The notes under the pieces were generated by a model. It worked only from the letters and a program-made list of their open reading frames with translations, was not told the origin of the DNA and did no database searches. Of a DNA stretch of 64,000 nucleotides, positions 16,689 through 25,465 are shown piece after piece; the first letter of the stretch is position 1; each line of letters starts with the position of its first letter. This stretch comes from Solirubrobacterales bacterium (GTDB lineage: Bacteria; Actinomycetota; Thermoleophilia; Solirubrobacterales; 70-9): assembly GCA_023958085.1 (NCBI GenBank), contig JAMLGI010000004.1, forward strand, positions 107,773 through 171,772, given 5' to 3'. Both the position numbers and the translations under genes were made by a program.

Positions 16689-16897
16689 GATTTCTCCTTC
16701 CGCCGGGTTCACCGACTTGAACATTACTGTTCTTGGAGTACCCCTTTGGTACAGGTCTAAACCGTGGGGCCGACCTCGTCACTCGATCCCACTCGGAACG
16801 CACGCCCGGAAAGCCGGACCCGGATGCCCGCATTCCGAACGGACACCCGGGTACCGGACGATTCCGATACCTGCTGGCTGAGACGGCGGCTCGGGAG

Positions 16898-18082
16898 CTA
16901 CCGCACCCGCACCCAGCGGCTGCCGGTTCTCACCTTGGTCTTCTGGGCGGTGGCCCGGAAGGTGATCCGGGTCGACCGGTTGCGGCGGGCCCGGTTGTTC
17001 ATCCGGACCGGAACCCGGACCCACCGGCTCGCACCGGGCCACAGGTTGGTGCCGCCGTTGACGTTTGCCCGGCGGATCCAGGGGCCGTTGGCGAAGACCC
17101 GGATCCGGTTCATCACCGCGGTGCCGTTGTTGGTCACCCGGACCCGGAAGACGGCCCGTCCCCGCGCCTTCATCTTCTTGGGACCACTGGTTCTGAACGC
17201 AGCGAATCTCGGTGTGCCGACCGCCCCGAAGCAGCTGTCACTCACCGGCGCGGCGGTGATCGTGGACTCCTCGCCGACCGGCTGGCCCGCATCGTTGCGG
17301 TTACCGAGCAGGAAGGTGGAGGTCATCCGCCAGCTTCCGGTGGAGCATCGGGACTGAACGTAGGACCGGTCGCGGCCGACCGAGCCGGGCACGGAACGGT
17401 TGTTGTAGACGATCGGCTGGGTCGCCGGGATCGCCAGGTTGAATCGCCCGACCGCAGAGTCCGAGGTGAGCACCGGGATCGAGACCGCCAGGGTGCCGTT
17501 GTTCTGGAGGACGCCCTCCATGTACACCCCGGCACTGGTTCCCTTCGAGAATCCGTAAACCTTGATCTTCGGCAGACCGGCCTTGGTCCGACCACCGTTG
17601 AACACGACCAGCACCGGATCCTTGAGGAACGGCCCGTCGGCGTTGTTGGCCCCGGCCAGGTAAAGCCCGGCGGTTCCGTTGCCGATCACCGCCCCGGGGC
17701 AGCGGGCGATCGCGACATCCGGCGGAACCGAGAGGTTCACCGGCGGCGGACCGATCTGGTTGTCCGGGCAGACCGGGAAGTTGCTCTTGGGAACGAACCG
17801 CATGTCGGTGGGGAGGCCGAGCGTGACCCTTTTCATCGGCAACACCTTGGGTGACTCCGGATAGGGTGCCCGGACCTCCACCTCCATGTTGAAGTTGGCC
17901 GGTCGCAGGGCCTGCCGAAAGAGGTTGCCCGACTGGGACTTGATGCTGAACGAGGCGGTCGCGGTTTCATCGGCACCGCGGGCGACTGTCGGCAGCAGCG
18001 CCAGACCGAGCGCGAAACCACCCAGGGCGATCAGGATGATCGACCGGATTCGAAACCTGTCGGGAAGTGAATCGATTCTCAT
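16898..18082 (-). CDS. Exported protein of a four-member tandem family (copy 3)
   Basis: 394 residues, ATG at 18082 behind a strong AAGGAGAG site. Signal peptide (IILIALGGFALGLALLPTVARGADE), then the family core: LPTDMRFVPKSNFPVCPDNQ, VPPDVAIARCPGAVIGNGTA, VFNGGRTKAGLPKIKVYGFS and RCSTGSWRM. The C-terminal beta-sandwich-like domain (FRVRVTNNGTAVMNRIRVFA) is basic and ends GSRWVRVR. No membrane anchor or lipobox is present. Four conserved cysteines suggest disulfides outside the cell. No function can be assigned. Confidence 0.85.
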   Translation of the reverse strand: MRIDSLPDRFRIRSIILIALGGFALGLALLPTVARGADETATASFSIKSQSGNLFRQALRPANFNMEVEVRAPYPESPKVLPMKRVTLGLPTDMRFVPKSNFPVCPDNQIGPPPVNLSVPPDVAIARCPGAVIGNGTAGLYLAGANNADGPFLKDPVLVVFNGGRTKAGLPKIKVYGFSKGTSAGVYMEGVLQNNGTLAVSIPVLTSDSAVGRFNLAIPATQPIVYNNRSVPGSVGRDRSYVQSRCSTGSWRMTSTFLLGNRNDAGQPVGEESTITAAPVSDSCFGAVGTPRFAAFRTSGPKKMKARGRAVFRVRVTNNGTAVMNRIRVFANGPWIRRANVNGGTNLWPGASRWVRVPVRMNNRARRNRSTRITFRATAQKTKVRTGSRWVRVR

Positions 18083-18167
18083 TTTCTCTCCTTCGGCATG
18101 GACTTACTGTTCAAGATAAACCCCCGAAGCGGGCAAAGCTTCGGCCTCTGGACCACCCCGCTCCCGG

Positions 18168-19322
18168 TCAGCGAACCCGGACCGTCCTGGCAACCCGTTT
18201 GGCGCCGCCGTTCCCGCTTCTCACTGTGAATCCGACCCGGAACCTGCCCTTGCGGGAGAACCTGACCGTGATCGGTACCGTTCGGCTCCGTCCGGCGGGG
18301 ACGGCGCCCAGCCGGGTCGCGGCCCTCACCCCCCGAGCTCGGACCAGTACCCGAACGCCCTTCAGGACGGAACCGCCCGGATTGGTCACAGTCACCCGGA
18401 ACCTGGTTCTCGATCCCCGGTTCACAACCGTGCGCCCTTCGACCCTGACCCTGCCGATTCGGGCGGTGGTCGAAGGCGGGCGCCCCGGCAGCCCCTGGCA
18501 GGCCCGGGTGAAGTCGGGGGCCGCGACCGGATACTCGGGGCCATCCGGGCTGCCATCGTCGTTATAGGCCCCGAGGGTCGCGACCGCGGACAGGCGCCAG
18601 GAACCGGACGAGCACCTGGCCTTCACGTAGGTCGGATCGAGACCGAGGCTGCCCGGCACCGGCCGACCGTCGTAGCTGAGCAACTTCGTGCCGGGAACGT
18701 TGAGGTCGTACCGGCCGATCGCGGTCTTGACCGGGAGCGGCGGCACCGTGATCTCCAGGGTGTTGTCCGGCTGAAGCATTCCCTGCATCAGGACCCCGGC
18801 GTTGAGCTGTTTCGTGTAACCCCAGATCTTGATTTTCGGTCGGCCTGATGAAGTGAATCCCGCGTGGAAGATCAGCAGCAAGGCATCGACCGAGGCCGCC
18901 TTCATCCCCGCGACATGAAGGTTCGCAGTGCCGTTGCCGATCACCGAGCCGGGACACTTCGCGATCACCTCCCGGGGCGGAATCGACAGTGACATTCCGG
19001 GGTTCAACCGGTCGTCGGTGCAGACCGGCATCGAGGCCTTGGGGTGAAAGGTGAGATCGGGCGGCAGTCCGACCTTTCCCTTCCTGGTCGGAGTGACCGC
19101 CGGAGTTCCGGTCGGGACATCGACCGCAACGTCCACCCCGAACTTCACCGGGACACTGCCGGCCCGGTAGAGGTGGCCCTTTCCCGGTTTCACGGTCATC
19201 GAGACCGCGATCCGTTCTCCGTTGGGGCCGGCGTCGACAGCCGCTCCCGCCGTGGCCACCACAGCCGTGGCTGTGAGGACGAAGAGCAACAACCCTGTCG
19301 CGACTCTCTTCAACGGATTCAT
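18168..19322 (-). CDS. Exported protein of a four-member tandem family (copy 2)
   Basis: 384 residues, ATG at 19322 after GGAAAGGGA. Signal peptide (GLLLFVLTATAVVATAGAAVDAG), family core (LPPDLTFHPKASMPVCTDDR, VIAKCPGSVIGNGTA, RCSSGSWRL) and a C-terminal domain with FRVTVTNPGGSVLKGVRVLV, ending KRVARTVRVR. It is more diverged than copies 3 and 4 and closer in its N-terminal region (VDAGPNGERIAVSMTVKPG) to copy 1. A terminator-like hairpin separates it from copy 1, so it probably has its own promoter. Confidence 0.85.
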   Translation of the reverse strand: MNPLKRVATGLLLFVLTATAVVATAGAAVDAGPNGERIAVSMTVKPGKGHLYRAGSVPVKFGVDVAVDVPTGTPAVTPTRKGKVGLPPDLTFHPKASMPVCTDDRLNPGMSLSIPPREVIAKCPGSVIGNGTANLHVAGMKAASVDALLLIFHAGFTSSGRPKIKIWGYTKQLNAGVLMQGMLQPDNTLEITVPPLPVKTAIGRYDLNVPGTKLLSYDGRPVPGSLGLDPTYVKARCSSGSWRLSAVATLGAYNDDGSPDGPEYPVAAPDFTRACQGLPGRPPSTTARIGRVRVEGRTVVNRGSRTRFRVTVTNPGGSVLKGVRVLVRARGVRAATRLGAVPAGRSRTVPITVRFSRKGRFRVGFTVRSGNGGAKRVARTVRVR

Positions 19323-19346
19323 TCCCTTTCCGCCCCTTAAGCGGTC

Positions 19347-19374
19347 AAGGGGCGGCCCGGTGGGCCGCCCCTTT
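19347..19374 (-). terminator. Intrinsic terminator after copy 1 of the tandem family
   Basis: AAGGGGCGGCCC, loop GGT, GGGCCGCCCCTT: a 12-bp GC-rich stem with A/T flanks, located 46 bases after the stop of the gene ending at 19420 and 25 bases before the next start. It should separate transcription of copies 1 and 2. Confidence 0.8.
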
Positions 19375-19419
19375 CTGGCTGTGCTCCTGGGCAGAGCACC
19401 GCGCTGACCGAAATGACTT

Positions 19420-20637
19420 CTACTTGACCTTGACGGTCTTCACTGCCTTCTTCGAGCCACCGTTCTTGCTCTTGGCGGTGAAGCTCACCTTGGACTTGCC
19501 CTTCTTGGTGAACTTGACCTTGACCTTGACGGTCTTGGACTTGCCCTTGGCGATGCTGCCGACGTTGGCCGAACCCTTGGCACCCTTGCCGCTGGCGGTC
19601 ACCTTGACCCCGGTGGCGGTGGCGCTGCCGGTGTTCTTGACGGTCACCTTGAAGGTCACCTTCTTGCCCTTCTTGGCCGAAGCCGGGCCCTTGACGGTCA
19701 CCTTGCCGACCTTGGCCTTGCCGGTGGCGGGGGGATTGCCCGGCTTGCCGGTGCAGGGGACGTTCAGCTGCGGTGCGATCACCGGCCAGGTGTCGCTGCT
19801 GTCCGCGCTTGCGTCATCCCGCATCCCGAGGATGAAGACCGAGTCCACGACCCAGTTACCGGTCGAGCACTTGGCCCTCAGGTAGTTCGGGTCCTGCCCG
19901 ACGCTCTCCCATACGGTCTTGTTGTTGTACTTGATCGGGGCGGCTCCCGGGATGTTCAGATCGAACTGGGAGACACCGGAGTCGTTCGAGAGGCGCGGAA
20001 CCTTGATGTCGAGACGTCCGCTCTTCTCGAGGATGCCCCGCATGAAGATACCTGCAGTGGTGGCCTTGGAGTAGCCGTGAATCTTGATCATCGGCCGTCC
20101 CTTCTGGGGACCGCTGGCAACCCGGCCGGCGTTGAACACGATCAGTGTCGGGTCGTTGATGTTCGGACCGGTCGGGGTGTTCTTGTGCGAGATGAAGAGT
20201 TTCGCGGTGCCGTTGCCGATGACCGACTTCGGGCAGAGCTTGATCGCATCCATCGGCGTGATGTTGAGGTCGGTCGCCTCATTCATCTTCTTGTCGGTAC
20301 AGACCGGCATGTTCGGCTTCGGGTTGAAGGTCATGTCGGTCGGCAGCTTCAGGTCGATCTCCTTCAGAGGCGCCACATCCGGCTGCGGATCACCGGGGGG
20401 CGGAGGGATGTAGGGAGTGTGCATCTCGACGTTGATCCGCCAGTTCGCGGGGATGTAGCCGCTCTTGTAGAGGCTGCCGGTGCGGGCGGCAAGCGTCATC
20501 GACGGGTCGGGGGATTCCCCGTTCGGACCCACTGCGGCGTGCGGATGGGTAACCCAGGCCCCGGCTGTGGCGGTCATCGTCAGGCCGGCCATGGCAACCG
20601 CCAAGAGGCCCAGACAGAATGCGAGTACTCGTTTCAT
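19420..20637 (-). CDS. Exported protein of a four-member tandem family (copy 1)
   Basis: 405 residues, ATG at 20637 behind AGGAGAG. Signal peptide (AFCLGLLAVAMAGLTMTATAGA), then the family core with a proline-rich insertion (TPYIPPPPGDPQPD), LPTDMTFNPKPNMPVCTDKK, IKLCPKSVIGNGTA and AKCSTGNW. The C-terminal region is a lysine-rich beta-sandwich-like domain (VTFKVTVKNTGSATATGVKV) ending KKAVKTVKVK. Codons are strongly biased (AAG, GTC, ACC) through this tail, which suggests high expression. It is the first gene of the array, reading away from the mce block. Confidence 0.87.
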   Translation of the reverse strand: MKRVLAFCLGLLAVAMAGLTMTATAGAWVTHPHAAVGPNGESPDPSMTLAARTGSLYKSGYIPANWRINVEMHTPYIPPPPGDPQPDVAPLKEIDLKLPTDMTFNPKPNMPVCTDKKMNEATDLNITPMDAIKLCPKSVIGNGTAKLFISHKNTPTGPNINDPTLIVFNAGRVASGPQKGRPMIKIHGYSKATTAGIFMRGILEKSGRLDIKVPRLSNDSGVSQFDLNIPGAAPIKYNNKTVWESVGQDPNYLRAKCSTGNWVVDSVFILGMRDDASADSSDTWPVIAPQLNVPCTGKPGNPPATGKAKVGKVTVKGPASAKKGKKVTFKVTVKNTGSATATGVKVTASGKGAKGSANVGSIAKGKSKTVKVKVKFTKKGKSKVSFTAKSKNGGSKKAVKTVKVK

Positions 20638-20796
20638 TTCTCTCCTGTGATGTTGGCATCGACGACCTGACGGACGTCGCACATCCGCAGATCCCCAAGT
20701 GGTCGGCGGTAGCTTACACAACCCGAAACCCGGCTTGCGACCAAAAGTTTCGGGCAAAATCCCTAAGCCTTCCTAAGCCCCGATTTTCGTGCCGAT

Positions 20797-22365
20797 CTAA
20801 GGAGTCGGATCGCGGAAAACGTGCTGGTACCGGGTCGCAGGCCGGCTCGGGTCACCGATCGGGGTGAACGGGGCCTGCTGGCTACAGCCCGGGGCGGGCA
20901 CCGTGTCCGTGCTGGGCTGGTTGCGCAGCATCAACGGGCTGACGTTGTCCCAGACGCTCTGCACCTGGGCGGCGGTGTACGGGTACTGAAGGTTGTTCCC
21001 GAACTGGGCCTGCTGGATCGGTGTGAGCGAGCCCCAGGCGGGGTAGTTCGCGGTAAATCCGGAGCACATGGCGCTGTTGAAAACCTTGGTCGATCCGACC
21101 GGCTCACCGCCGCCGGAAGCGACGTAGGGGTTGGATCGGGTTGAGCCGATCGGCGCCGGGTAGGCGGCAATCGATTCGGGGCCGATGGTCACGTTGGCTC
21201 GCACGTACCGAACCTGTCCGTTGGACTCGGTTGTGGCCCTGGCGTTGGTCGCCGCGGCGGCATTGCCAAGGAAGGCGGCCAGCTCCTTCTTGTAGTAGCC
21301 GGCGGTTTCGAGGATGGGGTTGTACTCGGCGAAGTAATCCGGAATCCGGCCGAGTAGCCGCGGGGCGTCGTCGTCGAGGAAGGCGCGGAACGAGGGGAAC
21401 GCCCGAGGGGCCTTCCGGATTACCGGTTCGAGACTGCGATACAGGCGCTTGCTGACCGGGGCGAGGTCGGCCGAGGCCTTCAGGGTCGGCGAGAGCTGCC
21501 GGGCGACCGGGATCATCTTCTGGACATTCGGCAGATTCCGGTGGCTGAAGTCGCCGAGCGCCGTCTGGGTCGCCCGTGATTCACGCAGGAAGGTGGGGAA
21601 AACCCGGAAGAAGTCCTGGAGATCCTGTTCACGCGCGGCGGTGGTCTGGAACACGGTGTTGGTGTTGCGGATCATGCCGCTGAGTTCACCCTGCCTCCTG
21701 GAGAGAGCATCGAAGACCACACCGGTGTTGCGGATCAGCTTCGAGAGATCCTCCTCCTGCTCGTTGAGGACGGTCAGCACGTCGGTGATCTCGGTCAGGG
21801 TGCCGGGCAGGATTCCCAGGGTCTGGTTCAGGGTGGCACCGCGACCGTGGGTGGCGATCGCGTTGTCGATCGCCCCCTGCATGAACGCCTCCCTGGTCTT
21901 CGCGTCGAAGGTCCGGAAGATCTCGTCCAGCTGGACCGATTTCGCCACCTGGGCCGCTGGCAGTTCCCCGCCGTCCGGCAGCATGCCGTCTCGCTTGTCG
22001 CCGGGGGTGAGTTCGATGTAGGCCTCTCCCAGCAGCGACTTGGCCCGGAGGATCGCCCTGGTGTCCTGCGGGACCGGGGCGTATTCGGGGTCGAGCTCGA
22101 GGGTGACGATCGCGTCGGCGGCCTGGTCGTTCTCGCCGAGGTCGATCTTGGTGACGTGACCGACCCCGACGCCGGAGATCTTCACCTCGGACTGCTCGGC
22201 CAGCTGGCCGATCTGGGTCATCGGCATCTTCAGGTGGTAGCCGGAGGCGGCGAGCGGAGTCGGCCCGCCGAATGCGACCCAGACAAAAAGCAGCAGCCCG
22301 AAGCAGGAGAGGGCGAACCCGGCGATCGTGATCAGCTGACCGATTGATGGCGCCTGCTTGTTCAC
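20797..22365 (-). CDS. MCE/MlaD-domain protein, sixth of the mce block
   Basis: 522 residues. A single N-terminal membrane helix (about 9-32) precedes an MlaD-type beta domain (YHLKMPMTQIGQLAEQSEVKI, GVGVGHVTKIDL), followed by a long alpha-helical region and a low-complexity C-terminus. MCE proteins form hexameric periplasmic or cell-wall channels for lipids. The start overlaps the preceding gene by 4 bases. It is the last gene of the block; no ATPase or permease follows. Confidence 0.88.
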   Translation of the reverse strand: MNKQAPSIGQLITIAGFALSCFGLLLFVWVAFGGPTPLAASGYHLKMPMTQIGQLAEQSEVKISGVGVGHVTKIDLGENDQAADAIVTLELDPEYAPVPQDTRAILRAKSLLGEAYIELTPGDKRDGMLPDGGELPAAQVAKSVQLDEIFRTFDAKTREAFMQGAIDNAIATHGRGATLNQTLGILPGTLTEITDVLTVLNEQEEDLSKLIRNTGVVFDALSRRQGELSGMIRNTNTVFQTTAAREQDLQDFFRVFPTFLRESRATQTALGDFSHRNLPNVQKMIPVARQLSPTLKASADLAPVSKRLYRSLEPVIRKAPRAFPSFRAFLDDDAPRLLGRIPDYFAEYNPILETAGYYKKELAAFLGNAAAATNARATTESNGQVRYVRANVTIGPESIAAYPAPIGSTRSNPYVASGGGEPVGSTKVFNSAMCSGFTANYPAWGSLTPIQQAQFGNNLQYPYTAAQVQSVWDNVSPLMLRNQPSTDTVPAPGCSQQAPFTPIGDPSRPATRYQHVFRDPTP

Positions 22366-23939
22366 TGGTCGCCTCCGCTGCCGGTGGCCCCGGTTCCACT
22401 ATCGGCATCGGCGCCGGTCGGGCCGGTGGCGCCGTTCGTGCCGGCGTCGCTCCCGGGGGCGGCGCCGGCAGCCTGGTCGTCCACGTCGCCCGTGTCTCCG
22501 GTCACCCCGGAGTCGGCGTCCGCATCATCGATCTGATTGTCCTGGTTGGCCTTCCCACGGAACGGGGTCGGGCTGAAATCGGGCAGGTCGGTGACCGCCG
22601 CGTAGGGAGTGCTGGTGCAGATTCCCCCGTTGACCGGCAGCACCGGCGGGGGCAGTTGAGCGAGGCGGTAGACCGTCTGGAGCTGGTTGAGACCAGCCGA
22701 GACCCCCTGCGCCTGGATCGCGGTGTTGCAGGTGACCGTGGTGATCCCGCGCCTCACCGGTCCGATCCCGTCCTCGGCGTTGATCGAGGAGTTGGTGTTG
22801 TGGGCTGACCAGGGTGCCCAGAACAGGAAGCCTTCCTGGCTCGATCCGGCCGGGTTGTAGGCCAGCAGGTCAAGCAGGTTGTTGATCGAGGTAAAGACCC
22901 CCCGGAACTGGTCGGTGGTGACCGCCGAGGCCTTGGCGGTCTTCTCCAGGTCGCGGAACACCGGCTGGACCTCGCGGGTGAACGGCCTGATGTCGTTGCG
23001 GACGTACGGAGTCACGTTGGTGGCCATGCTCTGGACCGCCCGGAGCGAGCCTTTCAGCCGCTTGGCGCCCGGGATCAGCTTCAGCAGGGTCGGCCGCATG
23101 GTCAGCGAGAGCCGGTTGGATGCAGAGAGCGCCGAACGGCCGGTCCGCAGGGTCGACGGGAACTCCCTGAGGGCGGCCCGGAGCGAAGCCTCCTCGTCGG
23201 CCCAGGCCTGAAGATTGTTCTTCGAGTTGGTGATGAAGTCGGCGACCGCCTGGTCGTTGTTGCCCAGTTCGGTGGCAATCTGGCTGAAGGCGTGGACGCT
23301 GCCCTTGATGTTCTCGCGACGCTTCATCATCTCGCCGGTGAAGCGGGCCGTGTAGTCCGAGAACGGGGCGAACCGCCTCAGCGCCTGGGAGAGCTGACGT
23401 CCCTTGCCGTGAAGCCCGGCACCGGCCCCGTCCAGCAGCAGCACCAGGTAGTCCTGGGTGTCACGGTCGAGCGAGGCCCAGAGTTGATCCATCTGCACGT
23501 TGGAAAGACCCTGGGCGAGCGGCAGGGTCGCACCATCCTCGGGCGGCGGTCCGGTGGTTCCGGGATCGATCTCGACCACCATGTCGTTGAGCCCGGTTTT
23601 CGGACGCAGCAGGAACTCCGCGTCCTCGTGCATTAGCTCGCGGTACCTGGGCTGGATATCCAGCCGGATCTTCGCCACTCCGTTTTCGAGGCTGGCCGCA
23701 CCGACCTTGCCGACGTTGATACCGGAGATCACGGCGGCCTGCCCCTGACCGGGGGTGATCGCCTGGCCGGTTTCGAACTGGGCGTTCACCGAGTAGAACT
23801 CCTGGCCGAGACCGGGCACCCAGGACGGCAGGGCCGCCTTCTGCTGGGAGAGGATGAAAAGCAGGACCAGTAGCGCCGCCACGATCAAAGCGGTGATCGC
23901 GAGGAAGTCCTTGAGGTGAGTCTTGATCGCGCGTTTCAT
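22362..23939 (-). CDS. MCE/MlaD-domain protein, fifth of the mce block
   Basis: 525 residues with an N-terminal helix (10-30) and an MCE domain (YSVNAQFETGQAITPGQGQA, ISGINVGKVGAASL). The central region is helical and the C-terminal 60 residues are acidic and Gly/Thr-rich (GATGPTGADADSGTGATG), reminiscent of a very short collagen-like tail. Start and stop both overlap neighbours by 4 bases (ATGA), showing a translationally coupled operon. Confidence 0.88.
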   Translation of the reverse strand: MKRAIKTHLKDFLAITALIVAALLVLLFILSQQKAALPSWVPGLGQEFYSVNAQFETGQAITPGQGQAAVISGINVGKVGAASLENGVAKIRLDIQPRYRELMHEDAEFLLRPKTGLNDMVVEIDPGTTGPPPEDGATLPLAQGLSNVQMDQLWASLDRDTQDYLVLLLDGAGAGLHGKGRQLSQALRRFAPFSDYTARFTGEMMKRRENIKGSVHAFSQIATELGNNDQAVADFITNSKNNLQAWADEEASLRAALREFPSTLRTGRSALSASNRLSLTMRPTLLKLIPGAKRLKGSLRAVQSMATNVTPYVRNDIRPFTREVQPVFRDLEKTAKASAVTTDQFRGVFTSINNLLDLLAYNPAGSSQEGFLFWAPWSAHNTNSSINAEDGIGPVRRGITTVTCNTAIQAQGVSAGLNQLQTVYRLAQLPPPVLPVNGGICTSTPYAAVTDLPDFSPTPFRGKANQDNQIDDADADSGVTGDTGDVDDQAAGAAPGSDAGTNGATGPTGADADSGTGATGSGGDQ

Positions 23940-25465
23940 GGGTACACCGCCGGGCTCGGGGCGCCGGGTCCGGCCTGGGATCCGTTCAGGTTCGGTACGT
24001 CCTGGGTGTAGCAGCGCTTGCTGTCAACCAGCGGCGGCATGCTGCCGCCGAGCGGGGAGGTCCCGAGGGTCGGGGCCGAGACCGTACCGTAGAGGTTGCG
24101 GAAGTCCGGATCGGACTCGCCCGGGTCCTCCATCTTCACCTTGTGGCTGCCTCCGCCGACCTGGAAGCGGGCGAAGGGCCCGTTGCCGTCGAATCCGGCG
24201 GCAGAGCCGGCCACGTTGACCAGCGAGTAGAGGATCTCGCGGCTTGATTTCTGGCCGTTGCCGTGGGCGCCGTCGCTGATCACCTGGTCTCCGGTCGGGA
24301 CCACGTTTCCGGCCACACAGAGGCCGATGTACTTGAGCTGTGGCAACAGCTTCAGGGTGGCGTAGACCGACTTGGCCGAGGCCGGGGCCGACTCACGGGT
24401 GATCTCGGCCAGGCCACCAAGCTCGGCGTCGGTCAGGAGCGGCTTGAGCTGATCGAGCAACGGCCTGGTGACCCGGACGGTCCGCGGGAGTTCGCTGATC
24501 CCGGGCTCGATCGCCACCGCGAAGCCGCGTAGCGCCGGCAGGGTCCGGTTCAGGTTGGTCAGCGAAACCCGGGCGGTGCGAAGGGTCGGGCCGAGCTCCC
24601 GGATCGTGGCCCGCAGGTTGGTCGATTCGGCGGCCAGGGCCCCGGTGAAGATCCGGAAGTTGCGGACGAAACCGGTGACATCGGACTCGCGCTCGTTCAG
24701 CTTGCCGGTCAGGCGGCTCAGCCCGCGGAGCAGGTTGGAGAGGTCGTTCGGTTTCTCGCCCAGCGAGGCTTCGTTCACGATCGCGGTCCCCTTGGCGGCG
24801 GTCTCCCCGGTCTCGTAGGCGAGATTGAGCGCCTCGCCGCCGGATAGTCCCTTGACCATCGGTTCGAAGGTGAGATCATCGATCGGCCGCGGCTTGGCGT
24901 TCAGCCCGGTGCCGAGGCCGGCCAGCAGGCGCTGGATGTTGGCCCGCTCCGGGGTCTGCAGGGTGCGGATCAGGTCACCGATCTGGACCGCGGTGCCGGT
25001 GCGGGCGACCGGGATCATGCCGTCGTTCGGCATCTCCTTTGCCTCCGGGGTACCGGGATCGAGATCGATGAACCAGTTCCCCTCCAGAAACAGGCGGGGC
25101 CGGATGCGGGCGGCGGCGTCATCGCGGATCGGGCGTCCCTCCTTGTCCACGGTGAAGGTGACCACCGTGTTGTTGCCCTTGCCCTCGACCTTGGTCACCT
25201 TGCCGACGTTGATTCCGGCCACCCGGACCGGAGATTTCAGGGCGATGTTCACCGCGTTCGAGAAGGTCGCCTTCAGTTCGTACTCGGGACTGGTGAAGGG
25301 AATCGTCTTGGTAAAGGCCAGGTACAGCCCGATCACGACCAGGATGACCGCGACCGCACCGAAGAAGAGCGGACCGGGTCCGCCCCAGTCCCGGAAGAAC
25401 TGCTGGTTGTAGCGCGAGACCTTGCGCTTGTGCTCGCTCTGGGGCTTGTAGGAGGACTCGCTCAC
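23936..25465 (-). CDS. MCE/MlaD-domain protein, fourth of the mce block
   Basis: 509 residues starting with GTG at 25465, inside the GTGA overlap with the preceding stop. An N-terminal cytosolic stretch of about 25 residues leads into a membrane helix (PLFFGAVAVILVVIGLYLAF) and the MCE domain (YELKATFSNAVNIALKSPVR, VAGINVGKVTKVEG). A long helical domain and a Gly/Pro-rich C-terminus follow. An upstream ATG would extend deep into the preceding gene and is rejected. Confidence 0.87.
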   Translation of the reverse strand: MSESSYKPQSEHKRKVSRYNQQFFRDWGGPGPLFFGAVAVILVVIGLYLAFTKTIPFTSPEYELKATFSNAVNIALKSPVRVAGINVGKVTKVEGKGNNTVVTFTVDKEGRPIRDDAAARIRPRLFLEGNWFIDLDPGTPEAKEMPNDGMIPVARTGTAVQIGDLIRTLQTPERANIQRLLAGLGTGLNAKPRPIDDLTFEPMVKGLSGGEALNLAYETGETAAKGTAIVNEASLGEKPNDLSNLLRGLSRLTGKLNERESDVTGFVRNFRIFTGALAAESTNLRATIRELGPTLRTARVSLTNLNRTLPALRGFAVAIEPGISELPRTVRVTRPLLDQLKPLLTDAELGGLAEITRESAPASAKSVYATLKLLPQLKYIGLCVAGNVVPTGDQVISDGAHGNGQKSSREILYSLVNVAGSAAGFDGNGPFARFQVGGGSHKVKMEDPGESDPDFRNLYGTVSAPTLGTSPLGGSMPPLVDSKRCYTQDVPNLNGSQAGPGAPSPAVYP

